DNA of 64,000 nt from Lysobacterales bacterium (GTDB lineage Bacteria > Pseudomonadota > Gammaproteobacteria > Xanthomonadales > Rhodanobacteraceae): positions 124,001 through 188,000 of the forward strand of contig JAFKNA010000004.1 of the NCBI GenBank assembly GCA_017305135.1, given 5' to 3'. Shown in pieces: positions 26,436 to 34,932 of this stretch. The notes under the pieces were generated by a model that saw nothing but the letters and a program-made list of their open reading frames with translations, did no database searches and was not told the origin of the DNA. A program made the position numbers and the translations under genes. Numbering within the stretch: the first letter of the stretch is position 1; the number at the start of each line of letters is the position of its first letter.

Positions 26436-29077
26436 GCTTCGTGCTGCGGCGCCTGCGCGTCGAGGCATTCCGCCGCTTCGCGACGGCGGTCGACATCGTC
26501 GGGCTCGGCTCCGGGCTCAACCTCATCCATGGTCCCAACGAGGCCGGCAAGAGCACGCTGGCGCAGGCGCTGCGCACGCTCTTCTTCGAGCGCCATTCCA
26601 GCAAGGGCGCCGCCTTCGTGGCGGCGATCGCCCCGCAGGGCGTGCATGGCGCGGCGCCGCGGATCGATGCCGAGTTCGAGCTCGGCGGGCAGGATGGCGC
26701 GGCCGCCAAGGTGTTCTTCCACAAGCCGCGCGCGGAACTGCGCATCGGCAGCGAGCGCTGGGATGCCGACGGCGCCGACGAGGAGCTGGCGCGGCGCTTC
26801 GGCTTCGCGCTGGCGCTGCGCGGGCAAAGCCGCGCCGAGACCCAGGGCATCCCGGGCCTGCTGTGGATCGAGCAGGGCACGGGAGCGGAGCTGGCGTCCG
26901 CCGTCGAGCATGCCACGGCGCCCCTCGAAGAGCGCCTGCGCAGCATTCTCGGCGATCTTTCCGGCAGTGCCGGCGGGGGCGTCGCCGCCTTCCTGCAGGC
27001 CGAGCTCGGCAGGCTGCGCACGGGGACGGGCAAGTCCACCGGCGTGCTCGCTGCCGCCGAGCGGGCCTTCGCCGAAGCGGAGGCTGAGCGGAGCCGCTGC
27101 GCCGCCGCCGCCGACGAGCATCGCGAGCTGAGCGATCGCCTCGTGCGGAGCCTCGCCGAGCGCGATCGCCTGGAACTGGAGAAACCCTGGCTCACCATCG
27201 AGGCCGACCGGCGCCGCGCCGAGGAGGCGCGCTCGGCGCTGGAGCCGCAGCGCCAGAAGCTGGCGGCCGAGCGGCGCCACCTGCTGGAGCTGGAAGCAAA
27301 GATCGCCGGGCTGCGTCGGCAGATCGCGCAACGCGAGCGGGAACTCGCCGAGCTGGCCGGCCAGCGCGAGGCCGCCGCAGGGATCGCCCAGCGGCATCGC
27401 ACGGCCACGGCCGCGCTGACCGCTGCCGATGCGCGCGCCAGTGCCGCGCGCGCGGCGCGCGACGCGGCGCGCACGACCTGCAGCGAAGCCGAGCTGCGCG
27501 AGCAGCATGCACGGGCCAGTCGCGAACTCGCACGGCTGGATGCCGATCTCGCGCGCGAGCAGGCGCTGCTGGACAAGGCCGCCGCGCACGGCGAGGCGAT
27601 GGCGTCGCTCGGGGCGAGCCTCGGCCAGGTTCGGATCGCTCCGGCGCGGGTCGCGAAGCTGGCCGAGCTGGTCCAGGCGCGGCAGGCCAACCGCGTCCAG
27701 CGCGAGGCGACCGCGACGCGCATCCAGTACCGCCTCGCCGCCGGCAGGCACATCGAGGCCGCCGGGCTCGGCGTGTTGGAAGGCGAGGGCAACCATCTGC
27801 TCACGGCGCCGCTGACGCTCTGCATCGAGGGCGTCGGCGAAATCGAGATCACGCCCGGCGGCGGCGACACGGCGCGCCTTGCCGACGAGGCGCGGCGGCT
27901 CGACGCGGCGATCGCGGCACTCTGCAGTGAACTCGGCATCGCCGATCCCGCCGCGGCCGAGGCGCGACAGGTCCGCCAGCGCGAACTCGAACAGCAGCTC
28001 GCCCTGCACGAGGCACAGCGTGAGGCGCTGCTTGGTGGCGCCGACGAGGACTCGCTGCGCCTGCGCCTCGCCGGCATGCAGGGCCAGCGGCGCGAGTTGG
28101 CCGGGCGCGTCGAGACCCAGCCGACGGCGCCAGATGGGCCGGAGCTGCCGGCGGCGCGCCGCCTCCTGGCCGATGCCGAGCTCGAAGCCACCACGGCGGC
28201 CGAGGCACTCGAAACGCAGCGGAGCGCGGCCAGTGCCGCCGAGCTGGAACGCGAGCGCCTCGCCGCCGCCATCGCCGCGTCCGGCGCGCGGCTGGAAGGC
28301 GAGGAGGCCGGGGCCACGGCGCTCGCCGCCAGCGAGGCGCTCGCCGACGCCCTGGCGCGCCGCGACGTGCTGGCCGCCGACGTCGCCACCGCGGAAGCGC
28401 GGATGGAGGCGCAGCAGCCGGCCCTCATCGATGCCGACATCGAGCGCTATGGGCGTGCGCTGGACGTGCTGGAGCGCGAGCGGCAGCAGCTTCGAGAGGC
28501 GATCAGCGCACTGCGTGCGCGCCTGGAAACGCTGGGCGCGGACGGCATCGACGAGAAGCATGCGGCAGCCGTCGTCGGCGTCGACCAGGCCGAACGGCGC
28601 CTGGCCGAATGCCGCCTGCGCGCCGATGCACTGGCGCTGCTCACCAGCCGCCTGGAGGCCCGCCGCGAGGCCTTCACGCAGCGCCTCTATGCGCCGCTTC
28701 GCGAGCGGCTGGCGCATTATCTCGCAATCCTTTTTCCCGGGCCGGCGCTGGCCGTCGGCATCGACGCCCTGCGGCCCACGGCGCTGGCGCGCGACGGCTG
28801 CGAACTCGCGCTGGAAGCCTTGAGCCACGGCACCCGCGAGCAGCTCGGCGTGGTCGCCCGCTTCGCCTATGCCGACCTGCTCGCGATGGCCGGTCAGCCG
28901 ACCCTGCTGGTGCTCGACGATGCCCTGGTGCACAGCGACGGCGAGCGCCGCCAGCAGATGAAGCGCATCCTCCACGACGCCGCCACGCGGCACCAGGTCC
29001 TCCTCTTCACCTGCCACCCCGAACACTGGCGCGACGCCGGAGCGCGCGTGATGATCGATCTCGCCCGCTTGGCCTGA
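26432..29077 (+). CDS. SbcC/YhaN-like SMC-type ATPase
   Basis: An 881-residue Rad50/SbcC-type protein. The N-terminal half of the ATPase carries Walker A HGPNEAGKST (K40). The middle (about 170-770) is rich in Ala, Glu, Arg and Leu heptads, i.e. a long coiled coil, interrupted near 420-500 by a globular segment; I see no CxxC zinc hook, which separates it from true SbcC. The C-terminal half has the signature-like LSHGTREQLG, Walker B LLVLDDALVHSDGERR and FTCHPEH. The length and missing hook are closer to YhaN. It likely forms the ATPase part of an SbcCD-like complex with the preceding nuclease. Confidence 0.85.
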   Translation: MSFVLRRLRVEAFRRFATAVDIVGLGSGLNLIHGPNEAGKSTLAQALRTLFFERHSSKGAAFVAAIAPQGVHGAAPRIDAEFELGGQDGAAAKVFFHKPRAELRIGSERWDADGADEELARRFGFALALRGQSRAETQGIPGLLWIEQGTGAELASAVEHATAPLEERLRSILGDLSGSAGGGVAAFLQAELGRLRTGTGKSTGVLAAAERAFAEAEAERSRCAAAADEHRELSDRLVRSLAERDRLELEKPWLTIEADRRRAEEARSALEPQRQKLAAERRHLLELEAKIAGLRRQIAQRERELAELAGQREAAAGIAQRHRTATAALTAADARASAARAARDAARTTCSEAELREQHARASRELARLDADLAREQALLDKAAAHGEAMASLGASLGQVRIAPARVAKLAELVQARQANRVQREATATRIQYRLAAGRHIEAAGLGVLEGEGNHLLTAPLTLCIEGVGEIEITPGGGDTARLADEARRLDAAIAALCSELGIADPAAAEARQVRQRELEQQLALHEAQREALLGGADEDSLRLRLAGMQGQRRELAGRVETQPTAPDGPELPAARRLLADAELEATTAAEALETQRSAASAAELERERLAAAIAASGARLEGEEAGATALAASEALADALARRDVLAADVATAEARMEAQQPALIDADIERYGRALDVLERERQQLREAISALRARLETLGADGIDEKHAAAVVGVDQAERRLAECRLRADALALLTSRLEARREAFTQRLYAPLRERLAHYLAILFPGPALAVGIDALRPTALARDGCELALEALSHGTREQLGVVARFAYADLLAMAGQPTLLVLDDALVHSDGERRQQMKRILHDAATRHQVLLFTCHPEHWRDAGARVMIDLARLA

Positions 29078-29140
29078 CCCGCGCCCCTGGCATGCCGGGC
29101 TCCAGCTCGGCGCTTTTCACGCCAGCTCGGCGCGCGGCGT

Positions 29141-29530
29141 TCAGCCGCGCAGCAGCGTCGTCACGATCAGCATTGCCACGCCGACGATCAGCGCCAGCAC
29201 CACCAGCTTGACCCGGTGCGAGGCGCGCTGGTGGCTGCGTGGGTCGCCGGCAGCGCCGCGGGCGGCGGCAAGTTCGTCGGCGAAGCGCGTGGAGGGCTCG
29301 ATGCCCGCCTCGCGCAGCAGGCGGCGGGCCTGGGTCAGGTCCTCGGCGCGGGTGATCGATACCTGCGGCCAGGAATTGCGGTCCGCAGGGCGCGAGTAGC
29401 TGAAGCGCTTCCAGTCCGCGCCCTGGTAGTCGCGGCGGTTCTGCACCGAGGTCTCGATGCCGTGCGCGGCCATCAGCTCGACGACGCGCTGCACGTTCTC
29501 GATCCGCGGCGAGGTGTAGATCTGGCGCAT
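29141..29530 (-). CDS. Small protein with DUF2007-like domain and C-terminal membrane anchor
   Basis: A 129-residue protein of unknown function. The N-terminal 85 residues (RQIYTSPRIENVQRVVELMAAHGIET, then a strand-rich part with WPQVSITRAEDLTQARRLLREAG) resemble DUF2007-type putative signal-transducing domains. The C-terminus carries one hydrophobic helix (about 108-127), so it is tail-anchored. Xanthomonadales relatives are often labelled pathogenicity-like, but no function is known to me. Confidence 0.65.
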   Translation of the reverse strand: MRQIYTSPRIENVQRVVELMAAHGIETSVQNRRDYQGADWKRFSYSRPADRNSWPQVSITRAEDLTQARRLLREAGIEPSTRFADELAAARGAAGDPRSHQRASHRVKLVVLALIVGVAMLIVTTLLRG

Positions 29531-29555
29531 GTACCTATCCTAGCAGCCTGGTGGT

Positions 29556-30425
29556 TCAGTCCGCGTCGACCAGGCGCACCAGCCCTTCCTGCGCGGTGGA
29601 GGCGACCAGGCGCCCGTCCTCGCTGTAGATCATGCCGCGGGCGAGGCCGCGCGCGCCCTGCGCGCTGGGGCTGTCGCAGGAATAGAGCAGCCATTCGTCG
29701 ACGCGGAACGGGCGGTGGAACCACATCGCGTGGTCCAGGCTTGCGACCTGCACGTGCTGCTGCAGGAAGGAGATGCCGTGCGGGAACATGGTGGTGCCGA
29801 TCAGGTGGAAATCGGAGGCGTAGGCGAGCAGCGCGCGGTGCAGCGCCGGCTCGTCGGGCACCGGCTGCATGAGGCGGAACCACACCTGCTGGAACGGCGG
29901 GCGCTTGGGCGGGTCGAGCTCGTCGCGCGGATAGACGTGGCGGAACTCGAACGGCCCGGCGCGTCCGAACCAGCGCTGCAGCTTGGGCGAGAGCGCGGCC
30001 AGCTTCTCGGCGGGCAGTGGCGCCGGCGGCTCGAGGTCCTCCGGCCCGGGCACGCTCGGCATCGGCAACTGGTGCTCGACGCCGGGCTCGTCCTTCTGGA
30101 ACGAGGCCGAGAAGTTGAAGATGGCCTGGCCGTGCTGGATCGCGGTCACGCGGCGCATCGAGAAGCTGCCGCCGTCGCGGGTGCGCTCCACGTTGTAGAT
30201 GATCGGCTTGTCGACGTCGCCCGCGCGCAGGAAGTAGGCGTGCAGGGAATGCGCCGCGCGGTCCTCCGCCACTGTCTGCTGGGCCGCCGACAGCGCCTGG
30301 CCGAGCACCTGGCCGCCGAACACGTAGCGCGTGCCGATGTCGCGGCTCTGGCCGCGGAACAGGTTGTCTTCCAGGCGTTCCAGGCGCAGCAGCGCGAGGA
30401 GTTCGTCGACGGATGAGGGAGTCAT
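29556..30425 (-). CDS. tesB: Acyl-CoA thioesterase II
   Basis: A 289-residue cytoplasmic double-hotdog thioesterase that hydrolyses medium- and long-chain acyl-CoA. Two hotdog repeats are seen: the N-terminal one has RYVFGGQVLGQALSAA and HAYFLRAGDVDKPI, and the C-terminal one has YASDFHLIGTTMFPHG and SLDHAMWFHRPFR. The catalytic Asp (YASDF), Thr (GTTM) and Gln (TAQEGLVR) positions of TesB are present. The ATG at 30425 is chosen for TesB length (E. coli 286) and the TATACT box at 30453-30458, 33 nt upstream; a longer frame extends to 30893 but overlaps the AmpD-like gene. Confidence 0.93.
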   Translation of the reverse strand: MTPSSVDELLALLRLERLEDNLFRGQSRDIGTRYVFGGQVLGQALSAAQQTVAEDRAAHSLHAYFLRAGDVDKPIIYNVERTRDGGSFSMRRVTAIQHGQAIFNFSASFQKDEPGVEHQLPMPSVPGPEDLEPPAPLPAEKLAALSPKLQRWFGRAGPFEFRHVYPRDELDPPKRPPFQQVWFRLMQPVPDEPALHRALLAYASDFHLIGTTMFPHGISFLQQHVQVASLDHAMWFHRPFRVDEWLLYSCDSPSAQGARGLARGMIYSEDGRLVASTAQEGLVRLVDAD

Positions 30426-30477
30426 GGCGGCCCGCGTCGGAAAGGGGCGGCAAGTATAGGGTGGCGACCGGCGTGGG

Positions 30478-31041
30478 TCAGGCGTCGAGACGCTCGAGCC
30501 CCGCGGCCCGCAGCACGCGCTGCCACGGGAACAGCGGCCCGGGATCGAGCCGGCGCCGCAGCAGGACGGACGGGTCGTCGCTGGCCGGCTCCAGGCGCCG
30601 GTCGAGATCTTCATGGCCGGCGATCCAGCGCAGCGACGCCAGGCGCTGGCGGAGATCGGCGAGCAGGTCCAGCAGCGCCGCGACCTGCGCTTCGGGGTAG
30701 GGCTCCTCGAAGCGCTGCTGGCGGCTGTCCGCCCAGTGCGGGTAGCGACCACGATTGACCAGCTCGATGCCGATCGAGCGCGCGTTCCAGCCGAAGCAGT
30801 GGTGCGCGATGCGCGCATCGGCCACGTAGCGCTCGATTCGGCCGTCGCGGTCGACGTAGTAGTGGCCGCTGTTGCCGGTGCCGCCGCCGGCATGCACGAT
30901 GCGCTCGCCGTATTCGCGTGCCGTTGCGAGATCCGGCAGTTCGGTGCAGTGGATCACCACCAGGTCGATCAAGCCGACATCGCGTGCCGCGAGGCGGTCC
31001 TCGTAGGGGAGGGGGTTGGGGATGATCGGGATCTCGGCCAT
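30478..31041 (-). CDS. AmpD-like N-acetylmuramoyl-L-alanine amidase
   Basis: A 187-residue zinc amidase of the amidase_2/PGRP family, which cleaves the bond between muramic acid and the stem peptide. Zinc ligand H31 lies in LVVIHCTELPD. SGHYYVDRDGRIERYV, IAHHCFGWNARSIGIELVN and IAGHEDLDR follow the family pattern. No signal peptide is visible, so it is probably cytoplasmic and acts in muropeptide recycling, as AmpD does. It is somewhat divergent from E. coli AmpD, so I keep the symbol empty. Confidence 0.85.
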   Translation of the reverse strand: MAEIPIIPNPLPYEDRLAARDVGLIDLVVIHCTELPDLATAREYGERIVHAGGGTGNSGHYYVDRDGRIERYVADARIAHHCFGWNARSIGIELVNRGRYPHWADSRQQRFEEPYPEAQVAALLDLLADLRQRLASLRWIAGHEDLDRRLEPASDDPSVLLRRRLDPGPLFPWQRVLRAAGLERLDA

Positions 31042-31264
31042 CAGCGAAGGCTAGCAGGCCGCCGCCACAATGCGGTACGAGCCCGGCCAGGCTGCGCGCG
31101 GCTGCGCCGCGCCCCTCATCCCGGCCTTCTCCCGCGAGGGGAGAAGGGGAAAAGCGCCCGGCATCGCTTCTTGGGAGTTCGGGCTCACGCCCGGCCGCTC
31201 CTGTCCTGCGCCTGCGGCAGCCGGAAAACATTGGCACCCGCCCGCGCCGCCCCTATGCTCTCCC

Positions 31265-31344
31265 GATTCCCGATTCCCGATTCCCGATTCCCGATTCCCG
31301 ATTCCCGATTCCCGATTCCCGATTCCCGATTCCCGATTCCCGAT
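31265..31344 (+). repeat. Tandem array of 11 GATTCCC heptamers abutting a start codon
   Basis: Eleven perfect copies of GATTCCC run from 31265 to 31341, followed by GAT, whose last two bases are the first two of the ATG at 31343. The 301 bp region 31042-31342 has no other supported feature. Seven-base units cycle through all three frames, so copy-number change would alter any upstream-initiated product. The array leaves no room for a ribosome site at the normal distance. Confidence 0.95.
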
Positions 31345-31855
31345 GAAAGGCACCGTCATCCTCTCCCACGGGCTGGAAAGCGGCCCGCAGGCGACCAAGG
31401 TCAGCGCGCTGGCGGAGGTGGCCGAAGCCTGCGGCTGGGCCAGCCTGCGGCCGGACTACCGCGCCATCGACGGTGCCCGCGACGTGCGTGCCATCGGCGC
31501 GCGCACCGAGTCGGCACTGGCGCATGCGCCAGCGGCCGGGCGGGTGATCTTCGCCGGCTCCAGCATGGGCGCCTTCGTGTCGGGGCTCGCCTCGCTGCGG
31601 CGTGCCTGCGAGGGCCTGTTCCTGATGGCGCTGCCGGTCGACATCCCCGGCTACCCGCAGCGCTTCGACGCCGCCGCGGCGCCGATCACCATGGTGCACG
31701 GCTGGCGCGACGAGGTGTGCGCGGTCGAGGCCGCCATCGCCTTTGCCGGTGAGCGGCGAGCACGGCTGCACCTGGTCGACGACGACCATCGCCTCGGCGA
31801 CCACGTCGCCTTCTGCGCGGCGATGTTCCGCGACTTCCTCGCCGGCCTCGGCTGA
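31343..31855 (+). CDS. Small alpha/beta hydrolase
   Basis: A 170-residue serine hydrolase-like protein of the alpha/beta fold, similar in size to YqiA-type esterases. It has an oxyanion strand (VILSHGLESGP), nucleophile elbow FAGSSMGAF, an Asp/Glu region VHGWRDEVC and His in DDDHRLGDH. The substrate is unknown. The start at 31343 lies directly at the end of the heptamer array, with no Shine-Dalgarno; the reading frame is open through the array to 31070. The stop is followed after one base by the GTG of rlmKL, suggesting an operon. Confidence 0.8.
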   Translation: MKGTVILSHGLESGPQATKVSALAEVAEACGWASLRPDYRAIDGARDVRAIGARTESALAHAPAAGRVIFAGSSMGAFVSGLASLRRACEGLFLMALPVDIPGYPQRFDAAAAPITMVHGWRDEVCAVEAAIAFAGERRARLHLVDDDHRLGDHVAFCAAMFRDFLAGLG

Positions 31856-31856
31856 C

Positions 31857-34040
31857 GTGGCGACGTTCTTTGCGACCTGCCCCAAGGGCCTCGAACTCCT
31901 GCTCCGCGACGAGCTCGCCGCGCTCGGCGCGGAAGGCGCGCGCGAGGCGCTCGCCGGGGTGCACTTCGAGGGCCCGCTGGAGGTCGCCTACCGCGCCTGC
32001 CTCTGGTCGCGGCTCGCCAGCCGCATCCTGCTGCGCCTCGCCGAGTTCGACGCCGCCGATGCCGATGCGCTCTACGACGGCGTGCAGGGCGTCGACTGGA
32101 CCGCGCACCTGGCCGAGGGCGGCACGCTGGCGGTCGATGCGGTCGGCAGCAGCGCCGGCCTCACGCACAGCCAGTTCGTGGCGCTGCGCAGCAAGGATGC
32201 GATTGTCGACCAGCTCCGTGCCGAACGCGGTACGCGCCCGGATGTCGACACCGAGGCGCCTTCGGTGCGCGTCAACCTGCGCCTGCATCGCGGGCGCGCC
32301 ACGCTGTCGCTGGATCTTTCCGGCGCGCCGCTGCATCGGCGCGGCTGGCGCCAAGGCCAGGGCGAGGCGCCGCTGAAGGAGAACCTCGCCGCGGCCATGC
32401 TGCTCCGCGCCGACTGGCCGGCGGTGTTCGCCGCGGGCGGCGCGCTGGTGGATCCGATGTGCGGCGCCGGCACCCTGCTGATCGAGGGCGCGCTGATGGC
32501 CGCCGACGTGGCGCCGGGCCTGCGCCGCGGGCATTACGGCTTCCTCGGCTGGGCCGGGCACGATGCCGCGCTCTGGGAGCGCCTGCTGGCCGAGGCGGAG
32601 GCGCGCGCGAGCGCCGGCCTGCGCGCGCTGCCGGCCCGCTTCTTCGGCCGCGACATCGACGGCACGGTGCTGAACGAGGCGCGCCGCAACGCGCAGGCGG
32701 CGGGCGTCGCCGGCTTCCTGCACCTCGCCCGCGGCGCCGCGGAAAGCCTCGCTCCGCCGGAGGAATGCAGCGGCTCGGGCCTGGTCATCTGCAATCCGCC
32801 CTATGGCGAGCGGCTTGGCGAACGCCAGGCGGTCGGCGCGCTCTACCACGCCCTCGGCGCGCGCCTGCGCAGCGGCTTCGGCGATTGGCGCGCAGCCATC
32901 ATCATCGCCGACGACGAGCTCGGCCGCGCGCTCGGGCTGCGCCCCGACAAGCGCTATACGCTCTACAACGGCGCGCTGGAATGCCGCCTGCTGGTGTTCG
33001 ACCCGGTCGCCCGGCCCGAGCGCGAGCACGTGGCGAAGCCGCTTGGCGAAGGCGCGCAGGCGGTGGCGAACCGCATCACCAAGAACCGCCGCCATCTCGG
33101 CCGGCGCCTGGAGCGCGAAGGCATCGCCTGCTACCGCATCTACGACGCCGACATCCCCGAATACGCGGCGGCGATCGACGTCTATACGGCCATCGAGCGC
33201 GACGGTGCGGGTGCGCCCGGAGAGTCCTTCCCGCAGATCTGGCTGCACCTGCAGGAGTACGCCGCGCCGCGCGAGATCCACGAGCACCTGGCCCGCGAGC
33301 GCCTCGGCGACCTGGTGCGCGCGGCGGCGGCGAGCTTCGACGTCCCGCGTTCCCGGATCGCGCTGAAGACGCGCCAGCGCGGCAAGGGCGGCTCCAGGTA
33401 CGGCCGCTTCGACCGCCGCGGCGAGTTCCTGCTGGTGGAGGAGGGCGGGCTGCGCTTCCGCGTCAACCTGTTCGACTACCTCGACACGGGCCTGTTCCTC
33501 GACCACCGCCCGCTGCGCCTGCGCATCCGGCAATCGGCGCGTGGCAAGCGCGTGCTGAACCTCTTCTGCTACACCGCCACCGCCAGCGTGCACGCGGCCG
33601 CCGGCGGCGCGGCGTCGACCACTAGCGTGGATCTTTCCGCGACCTACCTGGAGTGGGCGACGGGCAACTTCACCGCCAACGGCCTCGGCGGGCCGGCGCA
33701 CCAGCTGATCCAGGCGGATGCGATGCAATGGCTGCGCCACGACCGCGGCCACTACGACCTCGTCTTCGTCGACCCGCCCACCTTCTCCAACTCCGCGCGC
33801 GCCGGCGATTTCGACGTGCAGCGCCAGCACGTGGAGCTGCTGGAGCTGTGCGGCCGGCGGCTGGCGCCAGGCGGCCTGATCCTCTTCTCCAACAACCTGC
33901 GCCGCTTCAGGCTCGGCCGCGAGGCGCTCGCCGGTTTCGCGGTGCAGGACATCACGCCCGCGACCATCCCGCCCGATTTCGCGCGCAATCCACGCATCCA
34001 CCAGGCCTTCGAGCTGCGCCTGCCGGGCCAACGCCGGTGA
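31857..34040 (+). CDS. rlmKL: Bifunctional 23S rRNA methyltransferase RlmKL
   Basis: A 727-residue two-domain enzyme that makes m2G2445 and m7G2069 in 23S rRNA. The N-terminal RlmL part has a THUMP domain (about 50-160, HSQFVALRSKDAIVDQLR) and a Rossmann methyltransferase with VDPMCGAGTLLIEGAL and catalytic NPPYGERLG. The C-terminal RlmK part has LNLFCYTATASVHAA and DPPTFSNS. It begins with GTG one base after the hydrolase stop. Its length matches E. coli RlmKL (702). Confidence 0.94.
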   Translation: MATFFATCPKGLELLLRDELAALGAEGAREALAGVHFEGPLEVAYRACLWSRLASRILLRLAEFDAADADALYDGVQGVDWTAHLAEGGTLAVDAVGSSAGLTHSQFVALRSKDAIVDQLRAERGTRPDVDTEAPSVRVNLRLHRGRATLSLDLSGAPLHRRGWRQGQGEAPLKENLAAAMLLRADWPAVFAAGGALVDPMCGAGTLLIEGALMAADVAPGLRRGHYGFLGWAGHDAALWERLLAEAEARASAGLRALPARFFGRDIDGTVLNEARRNAQAAGVAGFLHLARGAAESLAPPEECSGSGLVICNPPYGERLGERQAVGALYHALGARLRSGFGDWRAAIIIADDELGRALGLRPDKRYTLYNGALECRLLVFDPVARPEREHVAKPLGEGAQAVANRITKNRRHLGRRLEREGIACYRIYDADIPEYAAAIDVYTAIERDGAGAPGESFPQIWLHLQEYAAPREIHEHLARERLGDLVRAAAASFDVPRSRIALKTRQRGKGGSRYGRFDRRGEFLLVEEGGLRFRVNLFDYLDTGLFLDHRPLRLRIRQSARGKRVLNLFCYTATASVHAAAGGAASTTSVDLSATYLEWATGNFTANGLGGPAHQLIQADAMQWLRHDRGHYDLVFVDPPTFSNSARAGDFDVQRQHVELLELCGRRLAPGGLILFSNNLRRFRLGREALAGFAVQDITPATIPPDFARNPRIHQAFELRLPGQRR

Positions 34041-34164
34041 CGACTCGCGGACGGTGCGACGGGCCTCGCAAATGTTTGTAAATACAGCGATTCATGGCGG
34101 ATTTTCAGGTTCCGTTCACCCGCGCAACGCGAGCATCAGGGCCAGTCTGCAAGAGGTCTGCACC

Positions 34165-34650
34165 ATGAAGAAATCCATCCGCAACACGGCGCTCGGCCTG
34201 CTTGCCGCGGCCGGCTTCATGCTGGCGCCGACGGCGTTCGCGGGCGGCCACGGCCACGGCCACGGCCACGTCAGCGTCGGCATCAGCCTGCCGGGAATCA
34301 GCGTCGGCTGGACCGACCGCGGCCATGGCCATCTCGGCATCGGGATCGGCGGCTACTATCCCTCGTACGGCTGGGGCGGTTCGGCCGGCTGGTACGGCGC
34401 GTCGTGGTACGGCCCGCCGGCCTACCCGGTGTACCGCTACCCGGTCAGCTACGGCTACTACTACGGCCCGAGCTCGTACGGCCCCTACTACCGCGGCCCC
34501 CGCGGCCACGGCCACTACGCGCCCAACTACCCGCGTTCGGCGTCGGTGCCGGCGTACAGGCCTTCAGGCGGCGGCTATTACCGCACGGGGTATGATCGCG
34601 GCGGCTACCACGATCGCGGCCGTCGTGGCGGCGGCTACTACGCACGCTGA
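34165..34650 (+). CDS. Secreted Gly/Tyr/His-rich protein
   Basis: A 161-residue exported protein with a clear signal peptide (MKKSIRNTALGLLAAAGFML, likely cleavage after AFA at about 26). The mature part is low-complexity: four GH repeats directly after cleavage, then Gly/Tyr/Ser/Pro-rich sequence with many YYG and YGP units, ending GGGYYAR. Histidine clusters could bind metals and the Tyr/Gly pattern is typical of surface or cell-wall-associated disordered proteins, but no function is known. AAGAGG precedes the ATG. An AT-rich stretch at 34072-34100 probably holds the promoter. A hairpin begins within its final codons. Confidence 0.7.
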   Translation: MKKSIRNTALGLLAAAGFMLAPTAFAGGHGHGHGHVSVGISLPGISVGWTDRGHGHLGIGIGGYYPSYGWGGSAGWYGASWYGPPAYPVYRYPVSYGYYYGPSSYGPYYRGPRGHGHYAPNYPRSASVPAYRPSGGGYYRTGYDRGGYHDRGRRGGGYYAR

Positions 34651-34788
34651 GAGTTTGTGAAACAAAATCTCAGCCCGGCCAGGGACGGCCGGTCGCGAAT
34701 CAAGCATGCAAGTGCTTGATTTGCGTGAGCGGGTACGGGCATGTACCGGGCCCGCGACTGAAAATTTGCGCAGGATGTGCAAATTTTC
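34646..34788 (+). other. Run of stem-loops downstream of the secreted-protein gene
   Basis: Four inverted repeats follow one another: 34646-34658 with 34662-34674 (12 of 13 paired, triloop, overlapping the stop codon), 34694-34706 with 34713-34725 (12 of 13 and a wobble), a weaker GGTAC/GTACC pair at 34732-34747, and 34760-34769 with 34779-34788 (10 of 10, GAAAATTTGC). The arms are AT-rich against a GC-rich background, which argues for selection. A fifth hairpin with a T tract (34828-34862) ends the series. It could be a structured 3' UTR or a small RNA. Confidence 0.6.
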
Positions 34789-34827
34789 ACAAGCTCTGGG
34801 CGCGGGCGCCCAGCCGGCCATGAAACG

Positions 34828-34862
34828 AAGCTGCGGCAGTCGCGAGGCTGCCGCAGCTTTTT
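34828..34862 (+). terminator. Intrinsic terminator
   Basis: A perfect 12 bp stem (AAGCTGCGGCAG, arms 34828-34839 and 34848-34859) with an 8 nt loop runs into TTTTT at 34858-34862. It lies 37 bp before the -10-like box of the methyltransferase gene and closes the hairpin series. Confidence 0.9.
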
Positions 34863-34932
34863 CGTACCGGGATGCCTGGCAGCCCGCGGCGCCGCTGTAT
34901 GATGCGACTTTCAGGCGCCGCGGCGGCCATGC

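Noticed and set aside
31265-31344. Possible CRISPR array
   Set aside because: The units are 7 bp direct tandem repeats without spacers, and no cas genes are present.
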